Shown here piece by piece: positions 18,899 through 29,119 of a stretch of 64,000 nucleotides of DNA (positions within the stretch are counted from its first letter, which is position 1; each line of letters begins with the position of its first letter). The stretch is from Ananas comosus (taxonomy: Eukaryota; Streptophyta; Magnoliopsida; Poales; Bromeliaceae), in the NCBI RefSeq assembly GCF_001540865.1, contig NC_033637.1, positions 8,406,344 to 8,470,343 on the forward strand, given 5' to 3'. The notes under the pieces were generated by a model. It was given only the letters and a program-made list of their open reading frames with translations, made no database searches and was not told where the DNA came from. Both the position numbers and the translations under genes were made by a program.

Positions 18899-19205
18899 TC
18901 TATACTATTTATAAGAAACGAAGTTTTAAAAAAAATTTTCTTTCCCAAAATGTCACTCCTTATTAATATAATTCTTATCACATACTAGCATTATCATTCA
19001 TTTAATTTTGATGCCTATATAATATTTTTATTCCATCTTATATAATACTTAATCTAATAATAATTTTTTTTAAGCTTCATACTTATCTAATAATATTTAT
19101 CTTTCGACGCTTCATAAAATATTGTCATCTTTTTAATTTTTATAATATACATCGTTATCCAATTATAATATCTCCTTGCCTATCATATGCGTGATTAATC
19201 TCCTT
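18899..19205 (+). mobile_element. Helitron-like 5' end
   Basis: TCTATACTATTTATAAG preceded by A resembles the 5' terminal TC... of plant Helitrons. The AT-rich body is interrupted at 19206 by a CACTA derivative and may resume at 19722. No 3' hairpin end is identified to pair with it. Confidence 0.4.
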
Positions 19206-19721
19206 CACTACAACAAAAACGGTCTATAGCGACACTTTTAAATGTCGGTACAGGTCAAAAAAAAGTGTTGCTGGCTAAATTGCCGACACTTTTAAAAAGT
19301 GTTGCTATATGTGGGGTCGTTAGGTATATAGTGACAGTTAAAGAATGTCGCTATAACCTAAAAAGAGTGCTGCTAATTTACCAATACTTATTTAAGCATT
19401 TAGCAACCGCCGGAACTCTACCTTGTTGGCTACGGTGGAGGAGGAGGACGAGAGGAAGGGATCTTCATCTAGGATTTCAGTTGATTGAGTGAGGGGAGAA
19501 GGGGAAATGGTAATCGATTTTTCTTTTCTTTTTCTTTTCTGTTTGTAATCGGATCGAATGGACTGGGTGGGGTGGGTTGAGTAGAGTAACCTTTTATTTT
19601 TTTTTGGATTGGACTTTATATTTAGACATTTGTAGTTTTTTTTAAAAGTTTTGGCATAAATGGGACACTTACACAAAAGTGTCCCAAACATATGTCCCTA
19701 TAACTTAATTCTGTTGTAGTG
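19206..19721. mobile_element. Non-autonomous CACTA element
   Basis: The left end is CACTACAACAAAAACGGTC and the right end reads TTCTGTTGTAGTG, whose reverse complement is CACTACAACAGAA. Subterminal repeats built on GCGACACTTTT and AAAGTGTTGCTAT occur several times in the first 150 bp, as expected for CACTA transposase binding. It is 516 bp long with no transposase. A clear 3-bp duplication is not seen. Confidence 0.75.
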
Positions 19722-19889
19722 AGCTTCCTCCTATTCTCTTATATTCCTTCCATACATTATATTCGCTTTTCTCCAATGTACTTTTTGGATTTTAGACATC
19801 TTCGGCTCTTCCGAAGCTTACCCACTCGACAGTTAGTCGATTCTGAATGAAGTCCAACTCTCGGATTTCGAGAATTCACTTCCTTACAT

Positions 19890-20197
19890 TCGATGTCGAA
19901 ATTGACACTTCCGGAACCCGGATCAGAGCAATTATCCGACGATAATAGTTTCGACGTGTGACCTTGGTGTTTGCTGCTAGGACATCTGAAATGATGTGTT
20001 TTGAGGCAGCAAGTGATTCGTGACATGAGTCGGTGAGTTTTGGGACACTTCGTGGGTCCCAGCGACATTCCGATGCTATTTTTGGGACTTCCGGTGAGTT
20101 ACGGAGATCGGTATTTAGAAACCAATTTCATGAAAAATTTTGGGGATTGTGAGTATTTTATTTTGAGCCGTTTGGGTCGGACTTTGACTCTGTGGAC
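19890..20197 (+). repeat. 309-bp repeat, copy B
   Basis: This is the second copy of the segment at 18032-18340, same orientation, with scattered substitutions. The sequence on both sides differs from copy A. Confidence 0.75.
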
Positions 20198-20527
20198 TTT
20201 TTTTAACAAGTTAATCATAACCGTTCATTTTTTTCAAATATTTTTAACAAATTGATCATAATTATTTGTAGAATTGAATTTATAGATGGATATGGATGTT
20301 ATATTTTTAACAGATTTATCATAACTGCTCGTTCTTACTTGAGACATTTTTTAACAAATTGATCATACCGTTTGCAGGGAATATTCTTTTATTTCTTTTT
20401 AATTTCGTCTGTCATTCCTGTATGTTTGTATATATAATATAGATTGATGATAATCGTTTGTTGTGAACATTTTTTTATTCTTTTTTGATTTCGTCTATTA
20501 TTTCTATACGCTTTTATATATAGTATA
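20198..20527. other. AT-rich spacer with short repeats
   Basis: The phrase TTTTAACAAATTGATCATA recurs with variations at about 20201, 20244, 20309 and 20350. No coding or RNA gene is seen. Confidence 0.5.
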
Positions 20528-20825
20528 GATGTATACTAGTTCGGCTACTATGGTATCAATAGCGCCAAACGTTCAGTGCTACAAGTTTTCTTTCGTTATA
20601 TTTACTCTTTTGATTATTTCCATCCGTTAGATCATATTATTTATCCAACCGCCCACTCAATCCTAGAATGTCATTATCTTCCAACCGCCCACTCAATCCA
20701 ACCGCCCACTCAATCCTAGAATGTCATTATTATTTACTCTTTTGTAGCTGCACATTCCGTCATCCAACGGCCAAAAACCTAATTGCACTAATGATTTGAT
20801 GCTATTAGTGGTATAATTAATAGCT

Positions 20826-20829
<4 letters not shown>
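20528..20829. repeat. Dispersed short repeat next to TA tract, copy 1
   Basis: It carries CAACCGCCCACTCAATCC three times (about 20646-20715) and ends at a TA microsatellite. A diverged relative is at about 21545-21790 (ACCGCCCACTCAATTCTAG). It is probably a non-autonomous DNA element. Confidence 0.5.
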
Positions 20830-20898
<69 letters not shown>

Positions 20899-20910
20899 AT
20901 AGTATATATA
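20830..20910. repeat. TA microsatellite
   Basis: Nearly pure TA dinucleotide runs with two breaks. It borders the foldback MITE. Confidence 0.9.
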
Positions 20911-21443
20911 GATGAGGCTACTATCTATCGGAAGCACGGACCTTCCGTGCTTCCAGCTCGTTTTCGATGTTGCGATTTTTGAATCGCGATCGGCTCCGTT
21001 AAACTTGATCTAGAGTATTTGAGTACTAGAAAATAAATTTATTATTTTTTGATATCATTTGCCTAGTGATCGAATGGGCTCAAAATCAACAAATTTCAAT
21101 GGCCGTAGTGAGCCGTTTGCAAGTTTAACGGTTAGAAAATATCCAATCACGTGAAATTTGATAGAAAATTCTCTTTATACTATATAAAACAAGATCAATA
21201 TCTTTGATTTAAAATTTAATGTCATATTATTGCATTTTGTAACATTTTTATTTTCAGCCGTTGATTTTTGAGCCCTTCGTTCACTAGGCAAATGTATATC
21301 TAAAATCATAAAATTTATTTTCTAGGTACTTAAAAATACTCTAGATCAAGTTTAACAGGGCCGATCGATGATTCGAAAGTCGAACACATCGAAAACGAGC
21401 TGGAAGCACGGAAGGCTCGTGCTTCGATAGCATAGTACCTCAC

Positions 21444-21446
<3 letters not shown>
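20910..21446. mobile_element. Foldback MITE with long inverted repeats
   Basis: Long terminal inverted repeats of roughly 190 bp are seen: the left arm reads GGAAGCACGG..., AGCTCGTTTTCGATGT, GATCTAGAGTATTT and CATTTGCCTAGTGATCGAA; the right arm is their reverse complement in mirrored order, ending GGAAGCACGGAAGGCTCGTG. The left arm also holds its own hairpin (20930-20954, GGAAGCACGGA paired with TCCGTGCTTCC). There is no coding capacity. A diverged copy is at 56730-57262. TA tracts on both sides hide the target duplication. Confidence 0.8.
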
Positions 21447-21550
<104 letters not shown>

Positions 21551-21790
21551 TCGGCTATCGTGCTTGTAAAAGCACCAAGTATTTGGTGGTTGTAATTTTT
21601 TCACCGTTAGATTTATCCTTTTGATCATTTTCACCCTTTAGTTTATACTATTCAACTAACCGCCCACTCAATTCTAGGGTACCGCTATCATCCAAACCGC
21701 AAACCTCTTAATCCAAGGGCAACAAATCTAGAAGCACCATTTACTTTGTACTTTTAAAAGTATAGAAGCTCAATTCTACACATACACACG
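21551..21790. repeat. Dispersed short repeat, copy 2
   Basis: This is related to 20528-20829 through CCGCCCACTCAATTCTAG and the ending AAAAGTATAGAAGCTCAATT. No gene is seen. Confidence 0.5.
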
Positions 21791-21847
21791 CGAGCTGCTA
21801 TAATTTTGAAAGTATAAAGTAGTTGACATTTTTTATTTTTTGACCCT

Positions 21848-22617
21848 TGTGAGATCCCTGGTGTTTGACTGTGGAGACTTGTCGACAGCTCTGGAGAGTG
21901 TCGGGACAAGTCCGAGTCGCGTTGGCGTCAAATGGACGCAAAACGGGCTCCGTGCGACGCGAGGGCAACTTTCAGCGAAGAAAATCTGCAAACTGCAGTT
22001 TTTCTGCTTGCTGTACCGGTACAGCCATCAAGGTGTACCGGTACACTGCACTGGACCGCGCGTGGGTTGCTCTCGGGTTGGCTCCTGTACCGGTACGCGA
22101 TCCCGTGTACCGGTACACCAGAGTAGGTGAGGGGCTTTTTGGTATTTTTACATTGCCTCGTTTGTATCTCCCCTCACTCCCCTCTATATAGTTTCGTGTA
22201 GGGAGAGAGAGAGAGACTTTTTGCTGCCATTCTCCATCTCTCTCTCACTCTTCCATCCGGTTGAAGGCAAGGTGGAACTCGGGTGGAGTTTTGTCGCCGA
22301 CGTCGCGCCGCGAAGCCGCTAGAGCTTGTGTTGACGCCGGGGCTTTGCGAGGAGGCCGGGCGAGCGGAGGTTTTCGCCGTCCTTGCTGTCACACAGGTAC
22401 TTGGTGTTGTCGAGGTGAGTATTCAGCATTTCTTTGGATTTTTGGGCAAATTCTTACGACTTCAACTCGAGGAGATGTTGTTTGCTGAATTTCACCGTCG
22501 ACTGTTTGTATTTTGGTTCGTTCTCGACGTAGGAGCATCGGATTGTGAATTGCTATTGGATTCATGCATTTAATTTGTTAGTGAGATCGATCGATCTATT
22601 CATTGATCAGGCATCTT
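21848..22617 (+). repeat. Partial Gypsy-type LTR cut by assembly gap
   Basis: TGTGAGATCCCTGG is a typical plant LTR start. A TATA-like CTATATAG at about 22184 is followed by a GA-rich leader, a layout of U3 then R. The end is lost in the N gap. Part of 61630-61940 is a diverged relative. The overlapping frames at 21840-22570 are LTR artefacts. Confidence 0.6.
22014..22120. repeat. Four GTACCGGTAC palindromes
   Basis: The palindrome GTACCGGTAC occurs four times at about 22014, 22036, 22088 and 22108, within the U3 part of the partial LTR and upstream of its TATA-like box. The spacing is irregular. Confidence 0.85.
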
Positions 22618-22717
22618 NNNNNNNNNNNNNNNNNNNNNNNNNNNNNNNNNNNNNNNNNNNNNNNNNNNNNNNNNNNNNNNNNNNNNNNNNNNNNNNNNNN
22701 NNNNNNNNNNNNNNNNN
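22618..22717. other. Assembly gap of exactly 100 N
   Basis: A run of 100 N is the usual placeholder for a gap of unknown size, so the sequences on either side may not be adjacent. Confidence 0.98.
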
Positions 22718-23241
22718 GGCTTATTCCTTTTGAAAAATAATTTGAAATATTTTAAAAATATGGCAACATCATATTTCTTTATCTCTTACCTTATTGATAA
22801 CTGGTTCTCGAAGGAAGGTCCCAATGAAAACACGATTTTTTCCCTTTCTCCCTTTCCCCCTTTCTCCATTTCTATATTTATTTTTTCCTTCTTTTTTTTT
22901 AAAAAAATAACTTTTTTTTATCCAAGAAAAGCCGCATGTAATTAAAATTAGTCTATACTAATATAAAAGCTAACTCATAGCTTGTATCACTAGAGAGTTG
23001 AATGTTGCCACCAATTGGCTCAATGTCGATGAAATTTATATATAGCCAAGTTAGAGACATCGACCTACATTTAGCAATGATTTTAGAATGAGCATGTTGC
23101 ATAAAAAAGTACTTTTTGGCAACTTTATAGTTGAATTAGCCCTTGAACTTTTTCTCTACTAGGAGTGTTGAATTTCTTTTATACAATATAAATATTCTAT
23201 TTCATCTATAGTTATCAGCTCTTCTTTTGCCCCTTTGCAAG
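22718..23241. other. Spacer with Helitron-like 5' end
   Basis: AT-rich sequence follows the gap. TCTATACTAATATAAAAGC at 22952 resembles a Helitron 5' terminus. The last 20 bp form a pyrimidine-rich splice acceptor (TTTTGCCCCTTTGCAAG) before the kinase exon. No first exon of a receptor kinase is found. Confidence 0.45.
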
Positions 23242-24307
23242 TATCACTGTTGGCTCAGTATGCTTATTATTAATAGCCCTGTTCTTTTTCATCTGCCTTC
23301 TTCGCAAAAATCGTTGTGACTTGATACTATTTTCCAAGAAGATGTCGGAAGATGAACGAAGGGTTGAGGCCATTCTACAAAATTATGAGCTTAAGGCTCC
23401 AAAAAGATACAAGTATTCACAGATAAAGAAAATAACACAAAGATTCAACAATGAAATCGGAAAAGGTGGATTCGGTACTGTCTTCAAGGGTAAGCTCATT
23501 GATGGCCAAGAAGTAGCCGTGAAAGTCTTACACCAGTCCAATGGAAAAGGTGAGGACTTTGTTAATGAAATTCTCAGCATTAGCAAAACATCCCACATAA
23601 ATGTTGTAATGTTGCTAGGCTTCTGTTTTGAGGGGTGCTATAGAGCTCTTATCTATGAATTCGTGCCAAATGGAACATTAGCTGATTTTATTAACAAAGA
23701 CAAATCTAATATGGAAGCTTCAATTCTTTGGGAAAGATTACATGACATTGCAGTTGGCATAGCTCGAGGACTAGAATATCTACATCGTGGATGCAGTGCC
23801 CAGATAGTGCACTTTGACATCAAACCTCATAATATCTTACTAGACAAAAAATTTCGTCCTAAAATTGCTGATTTTGGGCTGGCCAAATTATGCTCTACAC
23901 GAAAGAGCACTCTTTCGATACAAGGCAAGGGAGGAACTCCAGGATATATTGCTCCTGAATTATGGTTTGACAACTTTGGGCCTATCTCTAGTAAAGCTGA
24001 TGTGTATAACTACGGTAAGATTGCATTTGAAATGGTTGGAGGGAGGAAAATTTTTGACAGCAAAATAGATTCTAGTAGTGAATACTGTTTCACTTATTGG
24101 GTGTATAATCATCTGAATCAATGTGGCAACTTAGACGCTTATGGAGTTACTGAGGAGACAGAAGAAGTTGCGAAAAAAATGATATTAGTTGGGCTTTGGT
24201 GTATTCAAAAATTGCCTGCCGAACGGCCATCAATGAGTGAAGTTGTAGAGATGCTCAAAGGTCGCATAGAAGATTTGCGGATGCCACCAAACCCAAAGTG
24301 GTTTTGA
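23242..24307 (+). CDS. LRK10L-type receptor kinase, membrane-kinase exon
   Basis: This is a receptor-like Ser/Thr kinase exon. From an acceptor AG at 23240-23241 the frame encodes a transmembrane helix (ITVGSVCLLLIALFFFICLL), a basic stop-transfer segment (RKNR) and a complete kinase domain. Visible motifs: glycine loop GKGGFGTVFKG, catalytic Lys in VAVKVL, VHFDIKPHNILL (HFD in place of HRD, so a non-RD kinase), DFGLAK, GYIAPEL, and a C-terminal ERPSMSEVVEML. The stop is TGA at 24305. Phrases such as FVPNGTLADFI and GIARGLEYLHRGC place it in the LRK10L group. In that family a separate upstream exon encodes the extracellular GUB_WAK-type domain; it is not seen between the N gap and 23241. The exon is intact, but whether the gene is functional is unknown. 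Confidence 0.85.
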
Positions 24308-24805
24308 CAAAAACTAAAAGAAAACTTCCAATATACTCCGAGGAAAAGCTAGGTTCCAGACTGCCTTCCACGGTAAGCTCTCTGAAAAGTAGTTGTAAAG
24401 TTCTTAAATGAATCCAACAGAAAGATGAGGACACTATTACTAAAATTCTCATCATTAACAGAACTTCTCAACATGTTATTGTGATAATGTAGTTGGGCAT
24501 CTCTTCTGAGGGTTCCTGGAATTCATCCCAAATGGAATCTTGGATGATTTTAACTATAAAAACATATCTATAAAGCACGCAATTGCCATAGCTCGAGGGC
24601 TAGAGTATCCAGATCGCATAAGCAATAGCACATAGTGCACTTTGAGATCAAACCTCCTAATTTCTTAACTGCAAAGAATTTGGTTCACAATTGCTGATTG
24701 TGTTTTGGTTGAATTATGCGAATTTTTTTTATAAATAATCCTATCGATTTTTATAATTATAAAAATAATTTTTTTAAAAAATAATTATAAAAATAGACCT
24801 CTAAA

Positions 24806-24981
24806 TGCGGTGAATGATTCACCGCATTCATTACTTCTCATTAGGAGTAGAAAAAGAATAAAAGCGGTGAACCATTCACCGCTTTTACCATCGTAAAAAT
24901 ATAAAAAGAAACGAGAAAAAGAAAAAAAGCGGTGAATGGTTCACCGCTTTTAAAAGCAGTGAACCATTCACCGCTTTTATA
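24806..24981. repeat. Four GCGGTGAA..TTCACCGC palindromes
   Basis: AATGCGGTGAATGATTCACC, AGCGGTGAACCATTCACCGC, AGCGGTGAATGGTTCACCGC and AGCAGTGAACCATTCACCGC occur at about 24806, 24863, 24929 and 24955. Each can form a hairpin of about 8-10 bp, and flanking AAAA/TTTT extends the stem. Confidence 0.85.
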
Positions 24982-25048
24982 AGACCATATTTATAAATAA
25001 AAATTTAACATGTCTATTTTTAGAATAAAATTTTAGGAGAAGACTATT

Positions 25049-27207
25049 TGTAAGATATTGGATCCTCGGTGCATGCAAATCTGAACTTTAGTCGAAATTG
25101 ACCAAAGTGCAGAGTTGCTTACTTTGGAACGATTCGGAAAAGCCCGAATGCGTCGAAATGGCTTCTAAGGGTTGTAGGACCTTGGTGACCACCTTGGGAA
25201 GAAATTCTGCATTTTTCGCAGTTGGGGTTCTTACGGAGTCTGGACCCTGTGCAGGGTCCAGACCCCGTAGCCGAAAACTGCCCAGCCCGGGCAGTGAGCA
25301 ACTTGCATTGTTTGAGGGGTTTCTTGCAATTTGGCATATATGAGAGGGTATAGAAGTGAAGGCCTTCTTCGTCTCCTCTCATTTCTCACACTTGAGGTAG
25401 GTTTAGAGCTCTCTCTCTCTCTCCTAGGGTGGATCTAAGAGGAGGAGTTGGTAGAGGAAGGTGCTATAAGGTGGGTTTTCATCTTCTTCTTCTTCCTTGG
25501 CACAAGAGAAGGAGCTTGTGAGATAAGCTCTTGAGCTTTCATGGTGATTTCTTAGGGTTTGATTCTTATACTCTAGGAATGGGTTTAGATGAATCCCTAG
25601 ATGCTAATTAGTTGCTATTTGCTTGAATTATAGCTTTGTTTAGTGTAATCTTGCAAATGGTGGATCTAGGGCATAGAAATAGGGTTCTTGCTTTGAGCTT
25701 GGGTTTGATCTAAATTGGACTCATATAGACCTAATTGCTAGGTATTCTAACGCGTCGGTGGCCTCGGTTCGGCAATCCGTCGAGGCTACGCGAAGATATC
25801 GGAGAAAAGGACCGTTTCGGCTTCGTTTCTGCCTGGAAAGCCGAGGCGGCGTCCAAAAATCGCGAGATTGGGTTTCTAGTGTCGCGGCATCACCTAGAGG
25901 TGGGGGGTGCTATCCGGAACATCCGGGTTTCTTTCTATGTCTTAGTTGCTTCTTTGGCTATTCTAGTTCATGTAGTATGCATGCATTATAGAGTAGGTTG
26001 TTATTTATTCCTTTCCTTACTTGCTCTCATGAGATTGATATATTTATATCTATATGTGAATGAGATGGGACATTGTGCTATGTGATGAGAGGATTGGATG
26101 TGGACAAGGGGCTCTATAGTGGCATGATAACAAACTTGAATATTATGGCATTGGAAAGTGCCAATTGACATGTGAATGTGGGAAATTTGACATTGTGGCA
26201 TTAGCTAGAGACAATGTGAACTTGTGGCATTAGCTAGAGACAATGTGATTACTCGGATATGATGATTGGGATCGGTGTTGTTCCCGGATTTGATTACTAC
26301 TAGTTGGTAGAGTATCCTCAGGCTAGAGGATTGGATCATGCTCACATTCGTCTGTTAGCTTGGCAGTGGTAGCTCCACCCAAGCTGTGGTCTTTGAAGTA
26401 CTTCATGGTTAGGGACAAACGTAGTTGTCCTGCAGACGGCGCCGGGTGAGAGTACCGGACGTCTCCTCACATTGCAGGGTTGGTTGTGTGGTCGGGGCTT
26501 AACCTTCGGGTGGACCGGCAGGATTGGGTTATGGAAACAAGGCAAGTGGCATGCATCATGAGCATACTAGTTGGTATTACTTGTTTACCTTACTTGCTTC
26601 TTACTTCATATTGCAAAGGCATAGTAGCATGCTAGATGTTTATATGTTTATTGCTAACTCTTTACTACTTATGCCTGCTTAGACCTAGTGGGAAAATTAG
26701 TGGCGTCGGTGGCCGAACCTACTGGGAACTATTTGTTAGTTCTCATCCCACTTTGTTGCAGGGCCGAGTTCGAGTGCGCCGGTCGAGGACCGCGGTAAGA
26801 GCATAGCGCCCTAGCTAGCTAGCTACCTCCTATGTGCATTAGAGTCAATACCATTTTGAGAGATAATGTATTGTGGTTTGAGAGACTTATGTATTTTGGT
26901 GAGGTTACATGTATTATGAGCAAAATGATGTATCTATTTGATGCAAGATGTAAACCAATGATGTATGGTTTGGTGAAAAGAATGTAAATTGGTTGAATGC
27001 AATGTAATAGTTAGACTCTCTCTCTTGTGTTGCTTGTGTAGTACTTGCTTATTATACTCGCAATGTTCATGTATGTTGTTTAAGTTACCTGGGCAACTTG
27101 ATGTACATGACCTTGTTGTTAGCCTTGGGCGGACAGGAGAGACTCTGTCCGTTCGGCGACTGTCGAGAAGCCCGAGCCGACCAAATTGGCTGTCGCGGGC
27201 TCTGACA
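25049..27207 (+). mobile_element. Solo LTR of a Gypsy element, intact duplication
   Basis: The 2159-bp LTR starts TGTAAGATATTGG and ends GCTCTGACA, with a perfect 5-bp duplication CTATT at 25044-25048 and 27208-27212. No internal region or primer site is present, so it is a solo LTR left by LTR-LTR recombination. A TATA-like ATATATGAGAGG near 25335 and CT-rich leader support plus orientation. Minus-strand relatives are at 704-2686 and 61945-64000. A paired inverted motif GGACCCTG..CAGGGTCC sits at about 25242. Confidence 0.9.
26186..26247 (+). repeat. Short tandem duplication in the solo LTR
   Basis: GTGGCATTAGCTAGAGACAATGTGA occurs twice in a row with a period of about 31 bp. Confidence 0.8.
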
Positions 27208-27270
27208 CTATTGCACTAAAAAACCCGAATTATGCTCTATGGGAGAGTGTTCTTTCGGTGCAAGGAAAAA

Positions 27271-27822
27271 AACCATGAACCTATTATTTTCATCGAAGGT
27301 GAAGTTCAGATTGAAGTAGACTTTCGGATAAACTAGAGTTCGGGTAAAAATTGCTTTCATTCTGCTATTTGTTTGTATACTTGTAGAACTGAAGTTTTTT
27401 CAATTCTATTGTTTGTTTGACAAAGGTGAATAACATAAAAGCTAGAGGCATGAAAGATGGGTTAATATTTATTTATTTTTTCTCACTTGTTTTACTTAAT
27501 AATTGATTTCGTCTTGGGGTGGGCCGAAGTAAGGTTTTCTTGATATTTTGAATTTTGACCCAAGTTGAAGTCATAGTAAGCCAAATAATGAAGTGGGTAT
27601 CTGCAGTTGAAAATAATTTCACTTCTCTCCACTTTCGGTAACACAAACACAACCCAAAAAAATGTGATGATTTAATAAATTTAGAAAGCTTATGGACTTG
27701 AATATATAACCCAAAGAAGTTGTTAAAAGACGATACTAGTTGGGCTTTGATATATACAACAAATACTTGCCTAACGGCTATCAACCTATTGAGTTGTTTA
27801 GTTGCTTAAAGTTCAAATAGAA
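27271..27822. other. AT-rich spacer
   Basis: No coding sequence, RNA gene or repeat boundary is recognised. The first part may contain further pseudokinase sequence too decayed to align by eye. Confidence 0.5.
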
Positions 27823-28490
27823 TGTTGGGAATCCGGTACTCACCCCGGTACCGAATTTTGAGAATCCGCAACCCGCTCCAATACTGACTGTTGTTGATCT
27901 GGTATCGATTGTTGGGATTCTGCAATGGAAGTGTCGAATCGAATTTTTACTATAAACTCGTCTCCTCAGCAAAAAACTGACACAATCATAAAAAAAAGAA
28001 AAGCCAAAACAGAAAATATGCCGGTAAAGTAAGATTCATTAAATAAAAGAAGATTACACCTGACTCCTCTTCTGCAACAGAATAGCTACAACCTGAGCTC
28101 TCTTTCTGAATCTCTCTTACCTTTCTCTCGTCTTCTAAAAATTTAGAATACATCTCTCTCATCTTGTGCACCCGTGCACAAGGTATACCAATGACCCACG
28201 GCTACGAAAGATGCACACGTCCTCTTGCACTCATGCACTAGGTGCATCCGAAATCATGACCACCTTGGCCATATTATAGGGCTGTGGCCAATCCGTACAA
28301 CCACCACCACAATATTAGCACATATGCTATATTTATAGCTTACATCAAAAGCTACCCAAATCCTAATCCAATTAGATTTCTACTCTAATTAATATTTAAA
28401 TCTTAATTTATCTCCAACAGATTTAAATATTAATCCTAATCCAATTAGAATTCAACTACAAATCTAACCAAATCCTAATATTCTCCACCT
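27823..28490 (-). repeat. 3' LTR of the deleted copia element
   Basis: It matches 29876-30279 over its first 400 bp. Minus-strand reading gives a TATA-like CTATAAATATAGC near 28325-28337. A purine-rich CCAAGGTGGAGA tract just beyond 28490 may be the polypurine tract. The outer duplication cannot be tested. Confidence 0.75.
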
Positions 28491-28577
28491 TGGTTGGATT
28501 TGTAGTCTTCAACCGCTGCGTTGAGCTTACCATGCAAGTTCTATCTTGAGCTTGTCTCCTCCGCTTGATGTCACTGC

Positions 28578-28985
28578 TTATGCCGCTTCATCTCGAGGGA
28601 CTGCACCTCCGCAAACTTTTGGAACCCAAATTAATTTTGCTCCCATTCTGACTGTGCTCCCGTTCAGAACGTACAAGTTCTCGTGCTTGTCCGCCTCGCA
28701 CACGACCTGATCTCGCTTTCTCATAGCTCTACCTGAAGCTGAAAAATCGCAACCTTTCGAGTTCAACGCGTCTAACAAGATTAAATTCCGTTTCAAACCA
28801 GGAACATGCCACACACCTGTCAGCGTCCTCACGACCCCATCATGCATTCGCTTCACCGTGCCGACTCCCAAAACTTTGCACGATGTCCCGTTCCCTATTA
28901 GAGTCTTTTCACCTTTGATCGCCTTATAGGTGGCAAAAGACTCCTTCTCCGGGCATACGTGAAAGGAACATGTTGAATCGAGCAC
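28578..28985 (-). pseudogene. Copia protease and pre-integrase start
   Basis: LDSTCSFHVCPEKESFATYK is the protease active-site region in a variant common in plant copia elements (the usual form is LDSACSxH). GVWHVPGLKRNLILLDALNS is the conserved C-terminal protease strand and KHENLYVLNGST starts the pre-integrase region. After that the frame leaves pol and runs toward the 3' LTR, marking the deletion point. The first residues of the active-site region lie just upstream in another frame. Confidence 0.85.
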
Positions 28986-29119
28986 CCACGCATCATCCGA
29001 AATTTTCGCACCTCCGGTCGCCGCATATAGTCAGAATCGATCATCTCTGACTCTGCCGCCTGCGCCATTACTGTTATAGCCTCGTCCTGGTTCATGATAG
29101 TTTTCTCTTTTTGTCATTT

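Larger units (their letters stand above)
24720..27226. mobile_element. Small element with 9-bp duplication, host of a solo LTR
   Basis: The 9-mer GAATTATGC flanks it on both sides (24711-24719 and 27227-27235) and lies in the pseudokinase, so the break is an insertion. A 9-bp duplication suggests a Mutator-like element, though the ends (GAATTTTTTTTATAAATAA and, reversed, GGGTTTTTTAGTGCAATAG) pair only weakly. Excluding the solo LTR it is about 340 bp. It has four near-palindromes built on GCGGTGAA..TTCACCGC. There is no coding capacity. Confidence 0.7.
24330..27270 (+). pseudogene. Decayed LRK10L kinase copy, split by insertions
   Basis: Immediately after the intact exon, a diverged kinase copy begins at the glycine-loop region and runs to 24719. 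IAIARGLEYPDR and the DNA around ATAGTGCACTTTGAGATCAA match the intact kinase's GIARGLEYLHRG and VHFDIK. It has many frameshifts and stops. The match resumes after the insert at 27227 with TATGCTCTATGGGAGAGTG, corresponding to the segment following DFGLAK. It shows tandem duplication of the kinase exon and decay of one copy. Confidence 0.8.

Noticed and set aside
24806..24981. CRISPR-like array of four GCGGTGAA units.
   Set aside because: Units are palindromic, irregularly spaced, few, and inside an element with a 9-bp target duplication in plant-type DNA.
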